From positions 62,001 through 126,000 of the forward strand of contig JAFTNV010000031.1 in the NCBI GenBank assembly GCA_017451685.1: DNA of 64,000 bases. Reading direction: 5' to 3'. Of the stretch, positions 18,295 through 26,945 are shown one piece after another. This DNA comes from Alistipes sp. GTDB taxonomy: Bacteria; Bacteroidota; Bacteroidia; Bacteroidales; Rikenellaceae. A program made the translations under genes and the position numbers. The notes beneath the pieces are model-generated. The model searched no databases. It was given only the letters and a program-made list of their open reading frames with translations, and was not told where the DNA came from. Position 1 is the first letter of the stretch, and the number at the start of each line of letters is the position of its first letter.

Positions 18295-19152
18295 ATGAAC
18301 GATAAGTTATATAAGATTCTATTGTTCTTGGCAGCATCGGTAATGCCCGTAGTGTGCGGGGGCGTAGTCTACGCCCTCGTCACTGACGCATACGGGGCTT
18401 TCGAGCACTTCGGATTCTTTAAGTTTCTGACCTCCTCGGAGTGGAGCTATACCGAGGGTGCTGAGCAGTATGGAGCGCTGCCCTTCATCACGGGTACGCT
18501 GATGACTACGCTCCTTGCGCTAATCTTTTGCATTCCCTTCTCGCTGCCCGTGGCGCTGTTCGTGGGTGAGTATTTCAAGGGTACAAAGATTGCCGCCATA
18601 TTGAGCACCGTGACCGACCTTTTGGCGGGTATCCCCTCGATTATCTACGGTCTGTGGGGCTTCTACACTTTGCGCCCAATCATTATGGCTCTCGACATCT
18701 CGCCACAGGGCTCTGGTATATTGACCGCCTCGTTGGTCTTGGCGATAATGATTGTACCCTACGCGGCATCGCTCAGTGCCGAGTTTATCAAGATGGTGCC
18801 TAACGACTTGAAGGAGGGAGCATATAGTCTTGGTGCAACACGTGCTGAGGTGATACGCAAGGTGGTATTCCCCGTTGCAGGCTCGGGAATCTTCTCGTCG
18901 TATATCTTGGCGATTGGTCGTGCTCTGGGAGAGACGATGACCGTGACGATGCTTATCGGTAACACGAATAATATCCCCGACTCAATCACCTCGACGGGTA
19001 ACTCCATGGCATCAATCATCGCAAACCAATTCGGCGAGGCGGATGATTTGCGACTATCGTCACTTATTGCCATCGGCCTGATACTGTTCCTCATCACGGC
19101 ATTTATCAATCTCATTGGTAAGATGTTGATTAAACGCGCAAGAATAGCATAA
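18295..19152 (+). CDS. pstC: Phosphate ABC transporter permease PstC
   Basis: Integral-membrane subunit of the phosphate importer, 285 aa with about six transmembrane helices. The cytoplasmic EAA-type loop that docks PstB is visible as LKEGAYSLGATRAEVIRKVV (about 172-191), and the last helices contain GRALGETM. It lies 2 bp before pstA, with coupled translation likely. Confidence 0.94.
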   Translation: MNDKLYKILLFLAASVMPVVCGGVVYALVTDAYGAFEHFGFFKFLTSSEWSYTEGAEQYGALPFITGTLMTTLLALIFCIPFSLPVALFVGEYFKGTKIAAILSTVTDLLAGIPSIIYGLWGFYTLRPIIMALDISPQGSGILTASLVLAIMIVPYAASLSAEFIKMVPNDLKEGAYSLGATRAEVIRKVVFPVAGSGIFSSYILAIGRALGETMTVTMLIGNTNNIPDSITSTGNSMASIIANQFGEADDLRLSSLIAIGLILFLITAFINLIGKMLIKRARIA

Positions 19153-19154
19153 CT

Positions 19155-20021
19155 ATGGATAAGTTGAAAATTACGAATCGTTTGATAAAGGATAAGGCGT
19201 TGCTGTGGGCTGTGTGCATATTGGCCGCCCTTACGGCTGTTCCTCTATTTGCCATCTTGGGCGAGGTGTTCCTGCGTGGCTACGACCAGCTCTCGTGGTC
19301 GTTCTTTACCGAGCCAACGCCTACAGCATATAAGGCGATGAAGGCTATCGAGGCTGGCGAGCCTATACCGGGAGGTATTGCAAATGGTATCGTGGGAACG
19401 ATGCTTATGCTTGGCATGGCCACCATCTTTGCTGTGCCATTAGGCATCCTCTGCGGTGCCTTCTTGGCCGAGAATCCCAAAAACAAATTTGCTCAGATGG
19501 TGAGCTATCTTACCGACTTGCTGCAAGGAACGCCCTCGGTGATTATCGGTATTGTGGTCTATATATGGGTTGTCGTTCCGATGAAGGGCTATTCGGCCAT
19601 TGCTGGTAGCGTGGCACTCTTCGTTATGATGCTGCCACTTATCATCCGCTCCACGGAGGAGACATTGAAGATATTGCCCGCCTCGCTTAAGGAGGCAGGT
19701 CTGGCTCTTGGTGGCAATCGTGCCCGCGTGATGCTCAAGGTGCAGCTCCCTGCCGCCTTTGGCGGTATCTTCACGGGTGTTCTGCTCGCCATCTCGCGTG
19801 TTATTGGCGAGACCGCACCGCTCATGTTTACTGCCCTCGGTTGCTCGTTCATCCGCTTTGCGGTCGATAAGCCTATATCGGCTGTGCCCCTGCTTATATG
19901 GGAGTTCTTCAACGATCCCAACCTTCAGGAACTGATATGGGGCGCATCACTCTTCTTGTTATTATTTGTTCTTACATTGAATCTTACAGCTAAATATCTT
20001 GCAAAGAGATGGAATCAGTAA
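19155..20021 (+). CDS. pstA: Phosphate ABC transporter permease PstA
   Basis: Second membrane subunit of the phosphate importer, 288 aa with about six helices. The EAA loop reads LKEAGLALGGNRARVMLKVQ (about 177-196) and the ISRVIGETAPL segment follows. Its last 13 bp overlap the start of pstB in another frame. Confidence 0.94.
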   Translation: MDKLKITNRLIKDKALLWAVCILAALTAVPLFAILGEVFLRGYDQLSWSFFTEPTPTAYKAMKAIEAGEPIPGGIANGIVGTMLMLGMATIFAVPLGILCGAFLAENPKNKFAQMVSYLTDLLQGTPSVIIGIVVYIWVVVPMKGYSAIAGSVALFVMMLPLIIRSTEETLKILPASLKEAGLALGGNRARVMLKVQLPAAFGGIFTGVLLAISRVIGETAPLMFTALGCSFIRFAVDKPISAVPLLIWEFFNDPNLQELIWGASLFLLLFVLTLNLTAKYLAKRWNQ

Positions 20022-20776
20022 CACCTATACTTGAATTTAATAAGACTTGCGTATCATATACCAAGCAGACGATGGCCGTGAAATATGTATCGGCAGCCAT
20101 CGACCGAAATACCATAACCGCCATAATGGGCCCCTCGGGCTGTGGCAAAAGCACGCTTCTGCGTGCCGTAAACCTTATGCACAACCTCTATCCCAATATA
20201 CGTGTCGATGGCGAGATATTGCTTAATGGCGAGAATATCCTCTCGATGGAGCCTATTGATGTCAGGCGTAAGGTGGGTATGGTCTTTCAGCGCCCCGCGC
20301 CATTCCCCACGATGAGCATCTACGACAATGTGCTCTCGGGCTATGCGCTTAATGGTATCCGCTTGTCGAAAACCGCGAAAGATGAAACGGTTGAACGCTG
20401 CCTACGAAGTGTTGCGCTGTGGGATGAGGTTAAGGATGTGCTCAATAAGAAGGGTACATTCCTCTCGGGTGGTCAGCAGCAGCGTCTGTGTATCGCCCGC
20501 GCGTTAGCCATGAAACCCGATATCTTGCTTATGGATGAGCCCACCTCGGCCCTTGACCCTATCGCCACGGCACATATCGAGGAGTTGATGCAGGAGCTTC
20601 AAAAGGAGGTGACCATCTTGATTGTTACGCACAATATGGGCCAGGCGATGCGAATATCGTCGAAGTCGATGTTCATGTACCTCGGCGAGTTGGTCGAGTA
20701 TGGTGACACTGCCACGATGTTCTCCAACCCTTCGGACGAGCGCACTAAGGCTTACCTTACGGGTAAGATGGGTTAG
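20009..20776 (+). CDS. pstB: Phosphate ABC transporter ATP-binding protein
   Basis: ATPase of the phosphate importer, 255 aa. Walker A is GPSGCGKST (about residues 45-53), the Q-loop VFQRPAPFPTMS is near 95, the ABC signature LSGGQQQR near 152 and Walker B ILLMDEPTSALDP near 172-184. The ATG lies inside the end of pstA. No phoU follows, although phoU usually ends this operon; the next coding gene is rmuC on the other strand after about 590 bp. Confidence 0.95.
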   Translation: MESVTPILEFNKTCVSYTKQTMAVKYVSAAIDRNTITAIMGPSGCGKSTLLRAVNLMHNLYPNIRVDGEILLNGENILSMEPIDVRRKVGMVFQRPAPFPTMSIYDNVLSGYALNGIRLSKTAKDETVERCLRSVALWDEVKDVLNKKGTFLSGGQQQRLCIARALAMKPDILLMDEPTSALDPIATAHIEELMQELQKEVTILIVTHNMGQAMRISSKSMFMYLGELVEYGDTATMFSNPSDERTKAYLTGKMG

Positions 20777-20804
20777 TCGGACGACGATAACCTGCTGCGA
20801 GGCG

Positions 20805-20854
20805 TGGCGCATGAGCGATGGACGTGGTTCTCTCTCATCATGCGCCATCGCTGC
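20805..20854. repeat. Inverted repeat just after pstB
   Basis: TGGCGCATGA and TCATGCGCCA form a 10-bp perfect stem around a loop of roughly 20 nt about 30 bp after the pstB stop. There is no T run, so it may stabilise the 3' end of the pst transcript rather than terminate it. Confidence 0.45.
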
Positions 20855-20890
20855 ATCTGTGCACGGCTGTTCGCGGCCTGTAAGAAGCAT

Positions 20891-21089
20891 AAAAAGGAAC
20901 TGCCCGATTCACATCGGGCAGCTCACGGACACAAACAATTATTAACTTTTTACACTACTAAATTTTTACGCTTACATCTTACACATCTATTATGTCTTAA
21001 TATTCTTAGTCTTTTTCGTTTTCTATCCCACTCGGAGCACTATATATCTCTATTCCCGCACCCCTTTTGTGGCCTTTTCTATTTGTTTC
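20891..21089 (-). ncRNA. Candidate small RNA, about 200 nt, downstream of pstB
   Basis: On the minus strand an almost ideal promoter (TTTG 21126-21123, 20 bp, TATATTTG 21102-21095) lies about 170 bp upstream of an intrinsic terminator: CTGCCCGAT (20921-20913), 4-nt loop, ATCGGGCAG (20908-20900), then a T-rich run to 20891. No reading frame of note lies between. The 5' part has a G/C-rich hairpin candidate (a GGGGTGC segment near 21063-21057 facing GTGCTCC), and the rest is purine-rich. It could be a 6S-type or Bacteroidales-1-type RNA, or a trans-acting sRNA; the family is not identified. Confidence 0.55.
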
Positions 21090-21094
21090 TGGTG

Positions 21095-21126
21095 CAAATA
21101 TATGGCAATAAATCTAATTCTCCAAA
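21095..21126 (-). promoter_or_regulatory. Promoter of the candidate small RNA
   Basis: TTTG at 21126-21123, a 20-bp spacer and TATATTTG at 21102-21095 on the minus strand match both Bacteroidetes promoter boxes. Two hairpins between here and rmuC should block read-through from rmuC, so this is an independent start. Confidence 0.65.
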
Positions 21127-21167
21127 CCAAAAATATTTATAGCGGTATAAGCAAAAACTATGAGCAG

Positions 21168-21206
21168 AGGGATATGTGCATAATAAAAATTGATGCACAT
21201 ATCCCT
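21168..21206. terminator. Hairpin downstream of rmuC
   Basis: AGGGATATGTGCA (21168-21180) and TGCACATATCCCT (21194-21206) form a perfect 13-bp stem. A second, A/T-rich stem GTGTAAAAA...TTTTTTACAC (about 21309-21352) lies closer to the rmuC stop. Together they should end the rmuC transcript. Confidence 0.6.
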
Positions 21207-21365
21207 CCGTCGGAATAAAAAAGTATTGTTATTCTTATAACACTCGCATTTTGACCATGTTATTTTCGCAAAACATCATACAGCATGGGCTTATGTGTAT
21301 GCGTGGAGGTGTAAAAATATAGTCAAAAATATTTTGAAAATTTTTTACACTTTTTTTGCGATGCC

Positions 21366-22877
21366 TTACACGATGGCATCTGCAACCTCCTCGGCGCCCT
21401 CTTTTTCGTGCTCCTTGTCAATAAGCGAGGGGGCCTCCTCCTCGGGGAATACGGAGTTGATGCTACGCTTCTTTTTGTTCTCCTTGATGCCGTAGGCGAT
21501 AATCTGTCGTGCCGAGGTGATCATGCTCTGCCCGCTGCTTGCCGTCGAGCGTTTCAGCTCGTCGAAGGTGCGGCGTGTGGCATCGAGGCCATCCTCCACA
21601 GCCTTGAAGCGCTCGGCAAAGACCTGCACACGCTTAATCATCTCCTCGGCAGTCTCGATGATGGCCTGCTGGTAGTGTAGCTGGCGGCTCTGGCGCCACA
21701 TGAGTTCTAAGACGCGCAGGTTCATATACATCGTCTGCGGCCCCATGATAAGCACACCCTTGTCGTAGGCATACTTCCACAGTCCGTTGTCGTTCATCAG
21801 GGCGAGGTTGAGAGCCCCCTCGTGGAACATATACATGATGACGAAGTTGAGCCTCGTGAAGCCCGCATCGAGGAACGAACTGTAGTCCTTCTTCGCAAGG
21901 ATATCCACCTGACGGCGCACGCTGGCGATATGCTCCTTCAGAAGTTGCGAGCGCGAGGTCTCATCCTCGGCATTGACATATAACTCGTAGTGGGTGATGT
22001 TGACCTTCGAGTCGACGATGACATCGCGGTTGTCGGGAAAGTGAAGAATAAAGTCGGGGATGAGGCGCTTGTCGTCGTCGCTCTTTATGCGCGCGCCGAA
22101 CTTATCCTTCAGTGCCTGCTGCGTGGTATACTGTTCGCCTTCCTTGAGGCCGAGGTCTTCGAGGAGTTGGCGTAGCTTAAGCTCACCGAAGTTACCCTGC
22201 ACCTTAACCTCGCCCGTGAGGGCGCGCGTGAGACGGTCGGCCGTCTCGCCGAGGTTGCGGCTATTCTTCATGTTGGCCTCGATGGTGGCATCGAGGCGTG
22301 TCATCGCCTCGTTATGCTCCTTCTGCGAGTTATCCAGCGCCTCGCGCATGTGTTTAAGGCTGAGCGTTATGGGGTCGACAATCTTAGACATCTGTTCGAC
22401 GTTGCGCTCGCCAAGCTCCTCTTGTCGCGCCTTGAGCACGCGCTCCGAGGTGGCGACCATCTGCTCGCGTATGAGGGCCATCTGATCCTCCACTTGGCGC
22501 TTGTTCGCCTCGCGCTGCTCCTCGATAAGCCTGTTGAGTTGCGCAAGCTGCTTCTCGTATGCCTCCTTGAGGTTTGCCTGCTGCGCCTCGAGGGCCTCGC
22601 GGCTCTCACGGCGCAGGCGCTCCACCTGCTCCTCGGCGGCCGTGGCCTTCGTCTGTGCCACATCGCGCTCGGCAGTGAGGCGCTTGACCTCCTCGATGAG
22701 GGTGTCTATCTTATGGTCGCGCTCGGCAATGGTGCGGTTGAGGGCGTTGATATGCTCCTTTTGGGTGTCGAGCTCGGTGTTGTTATCTGCCGTGGCGTTT
22801 ATCCTGCGCCCGACAACGTAGGCGACGATGGCGGCACCTATGCCCGAGATGATGGCGATGATTGTAGCGGTATTCAT
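21366..22877 (-). CDS. rmuC: DNA recombination protein RmuC
   Basis: Membrane-anchored protein thought to restrain recombination at inverted repeats; molecular role poorly defined. The 503-aa protein has one N-terminal transmembrane helix (about 4-24), a long charged coiled coil (about 30-190, many Glu/Arg/Gln heptads), and the conserved RmuC domain (about 200-430) with the IPDFILHFPDNRDVIVDSK-like nuclease-fold core and TMYMNLR. The C-terminal tail is Lys/Glu-rich. It stands alone between terminators. Confidence 0.93.
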   Translation of the reverse strand: MNTATIIAIISGIGAAIVAYVVGRRINATADNNTELDTQKEHINALNRTIAERDHKIDTLIEEVKRLTAERDVAQTKATAAEEQVERLRRESREALEAQQANLKEAYEKQLAQLNRLIEEQREANKRQVEDQMALIREQMVATSERVLKARQEELGERNVEQMSKIVDPITLSLKHMREALDNSQKEHNEAMTRLDATIEANMKNSRNLGETADRLTRALTGEVKVQGNFGELKLRQLLEDLGLKEGEQYTTQQALKDKFGARIKSDDDKRLIPDFILHFPDNRDVIVDSKVNITHYELYVNAEDETSRSQLLKEHIASVRRQVDILAKKDYSSFLDAGFTRLNFVIMYMFHEGALNLALMNDNGLWKYAYDKGVLIMGPQTMYMNLRVLELMWRQSRQLHYQQAIIETAEEMIKRVQVFAERFKAVEDGLDATRRTFDELKRSTASSGQSMITSARQIIAYGIKENKKKRSINSVFPEEEAPSLIDKEHEKEGAEEVADAIV

Positions 22878-22913
22878 ACTACTTATTTATATATATGGGT
22901 GTCGTGGATACAA

Positions 22914-22954
22914 ACTACCGCCAATGGTGAGTGAGCCCATCCATCGGCGGTAGA
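22914..22954 (-). terminator. Hairpin after frr, related to palindrome A
   Basis: CTACCGCC (22915-22922) pairs with GGCGGTAG (22946-22953), and ATGG with CCAT inside. It lies between the frr stop and the rmuC start. The stem CCGCCAATGG/CCATCGGCGG is the same as that of element A (CCGTCAATGG/CCATCGACGG) except for one compensated base pair. Confidence 0.55.
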
Positions 22955-22974
22955 TAGCGGTAGGTGGGGTGACC

Positions 22975-23532
22975 TTATACGGTCATTACCTCCTTCTCCT
23001 TCTTCTCGAGCTCCGCATCGAGAAGCTTCGTAAACTTCTCGAGGAGCTTCTGCACCTGAGCCTCGCCATCCTTCTGCTCGTCCTCCGACATGCCATCCTT
23101 CTGTGCCTTCTTGAAGGCCTCGACAGCATCGCGGCGTGCGTTGCGGAGGCTTATGCGTGCGGTCTCACCCTCGCCCTTAACCTTCTTCACAATCTCCTTA
23201 CGACGCTCCTCCGTGAGAGGGGGTATCGAGAGGCGAATATGCTCGCCATTGTTCGAGGGCGTGAGGCCTATGTTCGAGTCGATGATAGCCTTCTCAATCA
23301 TGCGAATCATATTCTTATCCCAAGGCTGGATAAGCACGGTCTTGGCGTCGGGCACGGTCACGCTGGCAACACCTGACACGGGGGTCTGCGAGCCGTAGTA
23401 GTCGACAAATACGCCATTTAAGACATTTACCGAAGCCTTGCCTGCGCGGATGTTAAGCAGCTCCTCGGTGAGGTGGTCTACGGCGCGCTGCATGCGGTCG
23501 GTCGTCTCATTCAAAATAGTCTTGGTATCCAT
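22975..23532 (-). CDS. frr: Ribosome recycling factor
   Basis: Releases 70S ribosomes from mRNA after termination together with EF-G. The ATG at 23532 (MDTKTILNE) gives 185 aa, the usual length; an upstream in-frame ATG adds 10 unlikely residues. The long helical domain with RAGKASV near residue 30, LIQPWDKNMI near 80 and the LSIPPLTEERRKE stretch are diagnostic. It follows pyrH and the thioredoxin-like gene; pyrH-frr proximity is common, but the insertion of a thioredoxin-like gene between them is less so. Confidence 0.97.
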   Translation of the reverse strand: MDTKTILNETTDRMQRAVDHLTEELLNIRAGKASVNVLNGVFVDYYGSQTPVSGVASVTVPDAKTVLIQPWDKNMIRMIEKAIIDSNIGLTPSNNGEHIRLSIPPLTEERRKEIVKKVKGEGETARISLRNARRDAVEAFKKAQKDGMSEDEQKDGEAQVQKLLEKFTKLLDAELEKKEKEVMTV

Positions 23533-23563
23533 ACATTTATCTCTTTGTTGGTTAATTATCACT

Positions 23564-24160
23564 CTAACGTAACGCTGCGCTTATGGCTTCGTTAATCTCG
23601 CGGGCGATGGTGTCATCGTATCCAGCAGCGCTATATACCACCTTGCCCTTCTTGTCGATGACAAAGGCGCGGGGGATGTAGTTTGTGGCATACTTGAGGT
23701 ATATCGACTTGTTCTCGTCGAGACCCACGGGGAAGGTGTAGCCCATCTTGTTGATGAAGGCCTCGACCGTAGCACGTGTCTCGCCACGCGATATGGGTAG
23801 CACTACAAGGTCGCTGCCGGCGAAGTGGTCGATGACGCCCTCCTGCATGTGTGCCAGCTCCTGACGGCAGGGGGGACACCACGTAGCCCAGAATGTGACG
23901 AGCACCACCTTGCCACGTAGCGATGAGAGCGTGACCTTCTCGCCCGTTGTCATCTTCACGGTGAAGTCGGGGGCTATGTCGCCCGTGCGCACGAGGGTTG
24001 TCTCCTCCAGGTCATCCTGTTCGGTGAGTGTGGGCATCGTTGCCGCCTTAGCCTCCACGGGCCATAAGATTATCGCTGCCACGAGGCCTATGAGCACTAC
24101 GAGCATGAGGATGAGCGTGAGCGTCGAACCACGCCTCTTGTGTTTTGTCTGCATTGCCAT
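23564..24160 (-). CDS. Membrane-anchored TlpA/ResA-like thioredoxin
   Basis: Probable periplasmic thiol-disulfide oxidoreductase, 198 aa. A basic N-terminus and one transmembrane helix (about residues 11-33) anchor a thioredoxin fold that starts near 65 (GDIAPDF). The active site is WCPPC (about 103-107), and the cis-Pro loop is seen as IPRAF. Such proteins reduce periplasmic disulfides, for example in cytochrome maturation. It lies between pyrH and frr and overlaps neither. ATG at 24154 is an equally possible start. Confidence 0.85.
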   Translation of the reverse strand: MAMQTKHKRRGSTLTLILMLVVLIGLVAAIILWPVEAKAATMPTLTEQDDLEETTLVRTGDIAPDFTVKMTTGEKVTLSSLRGKVVLVTFWATWCPPCRQELAHMQEGVIDHFAGSDLVVLPISRGETRATVEAFINKMGYTFPVGLDENKSIYLKYATNYIPRAFVIDKKGKVVYSAAGYDDTIAREINEAISAALR

Positions 24161-24173
24161 AATTATTAACGTA

Positions 24174-24893
24174 TTACTCCTCTGTAACAATTGTTCCGAT
24201 GTTCTCGCCGGCGATGACCTTTTCGAGGTTGCCCGGGGTGTCCATGTCGAAGACGATGAGCGAGAGGTGATTCTCGCGACACAGCGTGAAGGCCGTCTGA
24301 TCCATCACCTTCAATCGGCGTGCCAACACCTCGTCGAAGGTTATGGTGTCGAACTTTGTTGCCGTGGGATCCTTCTCGGGGTCGGCCGTGTATATGCCAT
24401 CTACGCGCGTGCCCTTGAACATAACCTCCGCCTCAATCTCTATGCCACGGAGTGCCGAGGCCGTGTCGGTCGAGAAGTAGGGGTTCGACGTGCCACCGCC
24501 GATGATTACAACATATCCCGCCTCGAGATACTCTATGGCCTTGGCCTTAGAGTAATACTCACCGATAGGCTCCATGCGTATGGATGTGAGCACCTTGCAC
24601 TTCACGCCCGTAGACTCCAACGCCGACTGTAGGGCTAACGAGTTGATGATGGTTGCCAGCATGCCCATCTGGTCGCCCTTCACGCGGTCGAAGCCGCGCC
24701 CTGCGCCCTGTATGCCACGGAAGATGTTGCCACCACCGATGACGATGCCTATCTCCACGCCCATCTCCTTGATGCGCTTAATCTGCTCGGCGTAGGCGTT
24801 GAGCACCTCGACGTCGTGGCCATAATTTTGCTTGCCCTGTAGCGACTCGCCACTGAGCTTGAGAAGTATTCTGCGGTATTTTGATGTTGCCAT
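24174..24893 (-). CDS. pyrH: Uridylate kinase
   Basis: UMP kinase of the amino-acid kinase fold, feeding UTP and CTP synthesis. The 239-aa protein has the N-terminal KLSGESL, the nucleotide loop GGGNIFRG near 56 and the GGGTSNPYFSTDTA segment near 138-151. It is the first gene of pyrH-thioredoxin-frr and is divergent from dxs across 154 bp. A weak -7 box (TATCTTCG on the minus strand, 24927-24920) may drive it. Confidence 0.97.
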   Translation of the reverse strand: MATSKYRRILLKLSGESLQGKQNYGHDVEVLNAYAEQIKRIKEMGVEIGIVIGGGNIFRGIQGAGRGFDRVKGDQMGMLATIINSLALQSALESTGVKCKVLTSIRMEPIGEYYSKAKAIEYLEAGYVVIIGGGTSNPYFSTDTASALRGIEIEAEVMFKGTRVDGIYTADPEKDPTATKFDTITFDEVLARRLKVMDQTAFTLCRENHLSLIVFDMDTPGNLEKVIAGENIGTIVTEE

Positions 24894-24997
24894 AGTAGAA
24901 CTACATTTTTATCATTTTGCGAAGATACGCATTTTTTCGTAAACACGTGCAAACTTTTGGCCCTAACTTTTGATTTTTTATTTTTTGGAGTATGGTT

Positions 24998-25029
24998 TTT
25001 GTCCGTTACGCAAAAAATCACTACATTTG
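24998..25029 (+). promoter_or_regulatory. Promoter of dxs-dapD
   Basis: TTTG (24998-25001), 20 bp, TACATTTG (25022-25029), with the dxs ATG 19 bp downstream. Both boxes match. Confidence 0.7.
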
Positions 25030-25047
25030 TGGAATTAATGTAGCGAA

Positions 25048-26925
25048 ATGTCGATGAGTGATGTGAGGTATAAGCATCTTATGGCAGTGGATAATCCCGA
25101 CGATCTACGTCGCATGACGCGGGGCGAGCTTAAGGCTTACTCCGAGGAGTTGCGCGACTATATCGTTGAGTGCTGCGCCGTGAATCCCGGACACCTCGGC
25201 TCGAGCCTCGGCACCGTGGAGCTCACCGTGGCACTGCACTATGTGTACAATACGCCCGAGGATCGCATCGTATGGGATGTGGGACACCAGGCCTATGCCC
25301 ATAAGATTATCACCGAGCGTCGCGATGCCTTCCTTCGTAACCGCACACGTGGCGGCATCAGTGGCTTCCCGCGCATCGCGGAGAGCCGCTACGATGCCTT
25401 TGGTGCCGGTCACGCCTCGGTGAGCATCTCGGCAGCCTTCGGCATGGCCAAGGCGTTGGAGATGCAGGGGTCAAGAAATCATGTCGTTGCTGTCATTGGC
25501 GATGGAGCGCTCACCGGAGGCCTCGCCTTCGAGGGTCTGAATAATGCCGGTGCCTCGCCCAAGACCGACATCCTCGTCATCCTCAACGACAACGAGATGT
25601 CGATAGACAAGCCCTCGGGAGCCCTCGACCGCTACCTTGTGCGCATGTCTACATCGCGCTGGTACAACAACCTCAAAAATACGCTGTGGCGCGGTCTTGC
25701 CGTCATGCCCAAGCTGCACAGCATGGTGCGCACGGCAGGAAATGCCGTGAAGCAGGGACTGCTCAAAAACAGTAACCTCTTTGAGAGTCTTAACTTCCGT
25801 TACTTCGGCCCTATTGATGGCCACAACATAGACGAGTTGATACGCACCTTCGAGGCGCTGAAACATATTGGAGGCCCCAAGCTCCTGCACGTGAAGACCA
25901 CGAAGGGTAAGGGCTATGCCCCTGCCGAGGCCGACCCCTCGGTGTGGCACGCCCCCGGGCGCTTCGATGTGGCTACGGGCGAGCGCATAAAGAGTAATTA
26001 TCAGGCAGCACGCTACCAGGATGTCTTTGGACATACGCTCCTTGACCTCGCACGCGAGGACGAGCGCATCGTGGGCATCACGCCCGCCATGCCCTCGGGC
26101 TGCTCGATGAATATCGTGATGCGCGAGATGCCCGAGCGATGCTTCGATGTGGGCATCGCCGAGGGTCATGCCGTAACCTTCTCCGCAGGTATCGCCGCAG
26201 CGGGAGGACGCCCCTTCTGTAACATATACTCGTCGTTCATGCAGCGCGCCTACGACAATGTCATCCACGATGTGGCGTTGCAAAACCTTCCAGTGGTGCT
26301 GTGCCTCGACCGCGCGGGCATCGTCGGCGAGGATGGCGCTACGCATCATGGTGCCTTTGACCTTGCGTACTTCGGCTGTGTGCCCAACGTGGCGATTGCA
26401 GCCCCGCGCAACGAGTGGATGCTCAGACAAATGATGTATACGGCATCTAAGGCCGACTATCCCACCGTCATACGCTACCCACGAGGTGTGGGCGAGGGTG
26501 TCGAGTGGCAGGGCGTGGCATTTGAGGGTGTCGAGGTGGGCCGTGGCGAGAGGCTCAAGGATGGCGAGGATGTAGCCATTGTTGCTGTCGGCACGATGGC
26601 AAATGTGGCGCTGCGTGCTTCGGAGCGTAGCAGCCATAGCGTTGCTGTCTACGACCTTCGATATGCTAAGCCGCTGGACGAGGCTTTGCTCCGCGAGGTG
26701 GGTGAGCGCTTTAAGCGTGTTATCACCATCGAGGATGGCGTTATCCGCGGTGGTGTGGGCGAGGCTGTAGTGGCACGCCTCAGCCGTGAGGGCTATACTC
26801 CGCATGTAAAAAACCTCGGTATCGACGACTGTTTCGTGGAGCAGGGTAAGCCTGCGGAGTTGTATGCCGACTGTGGCTACGACGAGGAGGCGCTATTGAA
26901 GAGTATTGACGAGATGATGAGATAA
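25048..26925 (+). CDS. dxs: 1-deoxy-D-xylulose-5-phosphate synthase
   Basis: Thiamine-diphosphate enzyme joining pyruvate and glyceraldehyde 3-phosphate at the head of the MEP isoprenoid pathway; ispG of the same pathway lies at 45.6 kb. The 625-aa protein has the substrate-binding NPGHLGSSLG segment (about 47-56), DVGHQAYAHK, the ThDP/Mg motif GDGALTGGLAFEGLNNAG (about 150-167), and the central DRAGIVGEDGATHHG (about 425-439) of the pyrimidine-binding domain. Two ATGs six bases apart could serve as start. Confidence 0.97.
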   Translation: MSMSDVRYKHLMAVDNPDDLRRMTRGELKAYSEELRDYIVECCAVNPGHLGSSLGTVELTVALHYVYNTPEDRIVWDVGHQAYAHKIITERRDAFLRNRTRGGISGFPRIAESRYDAFGAGHASVSISAAFGMAKALEMQGSRNHVVAVIGDGALTGGLAFEGLNNAGASPKTDILVILNDNEMSIDKPSGALDRYLVRMSTSRWYNNLKNTLWRGLAVMPKLHSMVRTAGNAVKQGLLKNSNLFESLNFRYFGPIDGHNIDELIRTFEALKHIGGPKLLHVKTTKGKGYAPAEADPSVWHAPGRFDVATGERIKSNYQAARYQDVFGHTLLDLAREDERIVGITPAMPSGCSMNIVMREMPERCFDVGIAEGHAVTFSAGIAAAGGRPFCNIYSSFMQRAYDNVIHDVALQNLPVVLCLDRAGIVGEDGATHHGAFDLAYFGCVPNVAIAAPRNEWMLRQMMYTASKADYPTVIRYPRGVGEGVEWQGVAFEGVEVGRGERLKDGEDVAIVAVGTMANVALRASERSSHSVAVYDLRYAKPLDEALLREVGERFKRVITIEDGVIRGGVGEAVVARLSREGYTPHVKNLGIDDCFVEQGKPAELYADCGYDEEALLKSIDEMMR

Positions 26926-26945
26926 AACATTGAAAAAGAACAAGT

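Noticed and set aside
20900..20921. Hairpin considered as the pstB terminator
   Set aside because: No T run on the plus strand; the T run is on the minus strand, so it terminates the minus-strand RNA.
20804..21142. 112-codon plus-strand frame after pstB considered as a gene in place of phoU
   Set aside because: No start context, no domain, rich in rare codons and crossing several hairpins; the opposite strand has a promoter and terminator for a small RNA.
25471..26805. 444-codon minus-strand frame inside dxs
   Set aside because: Antisense to a clearly identified enzyme; composition (His/Arg/Val-rich) is that of a reverse-strand artefact.
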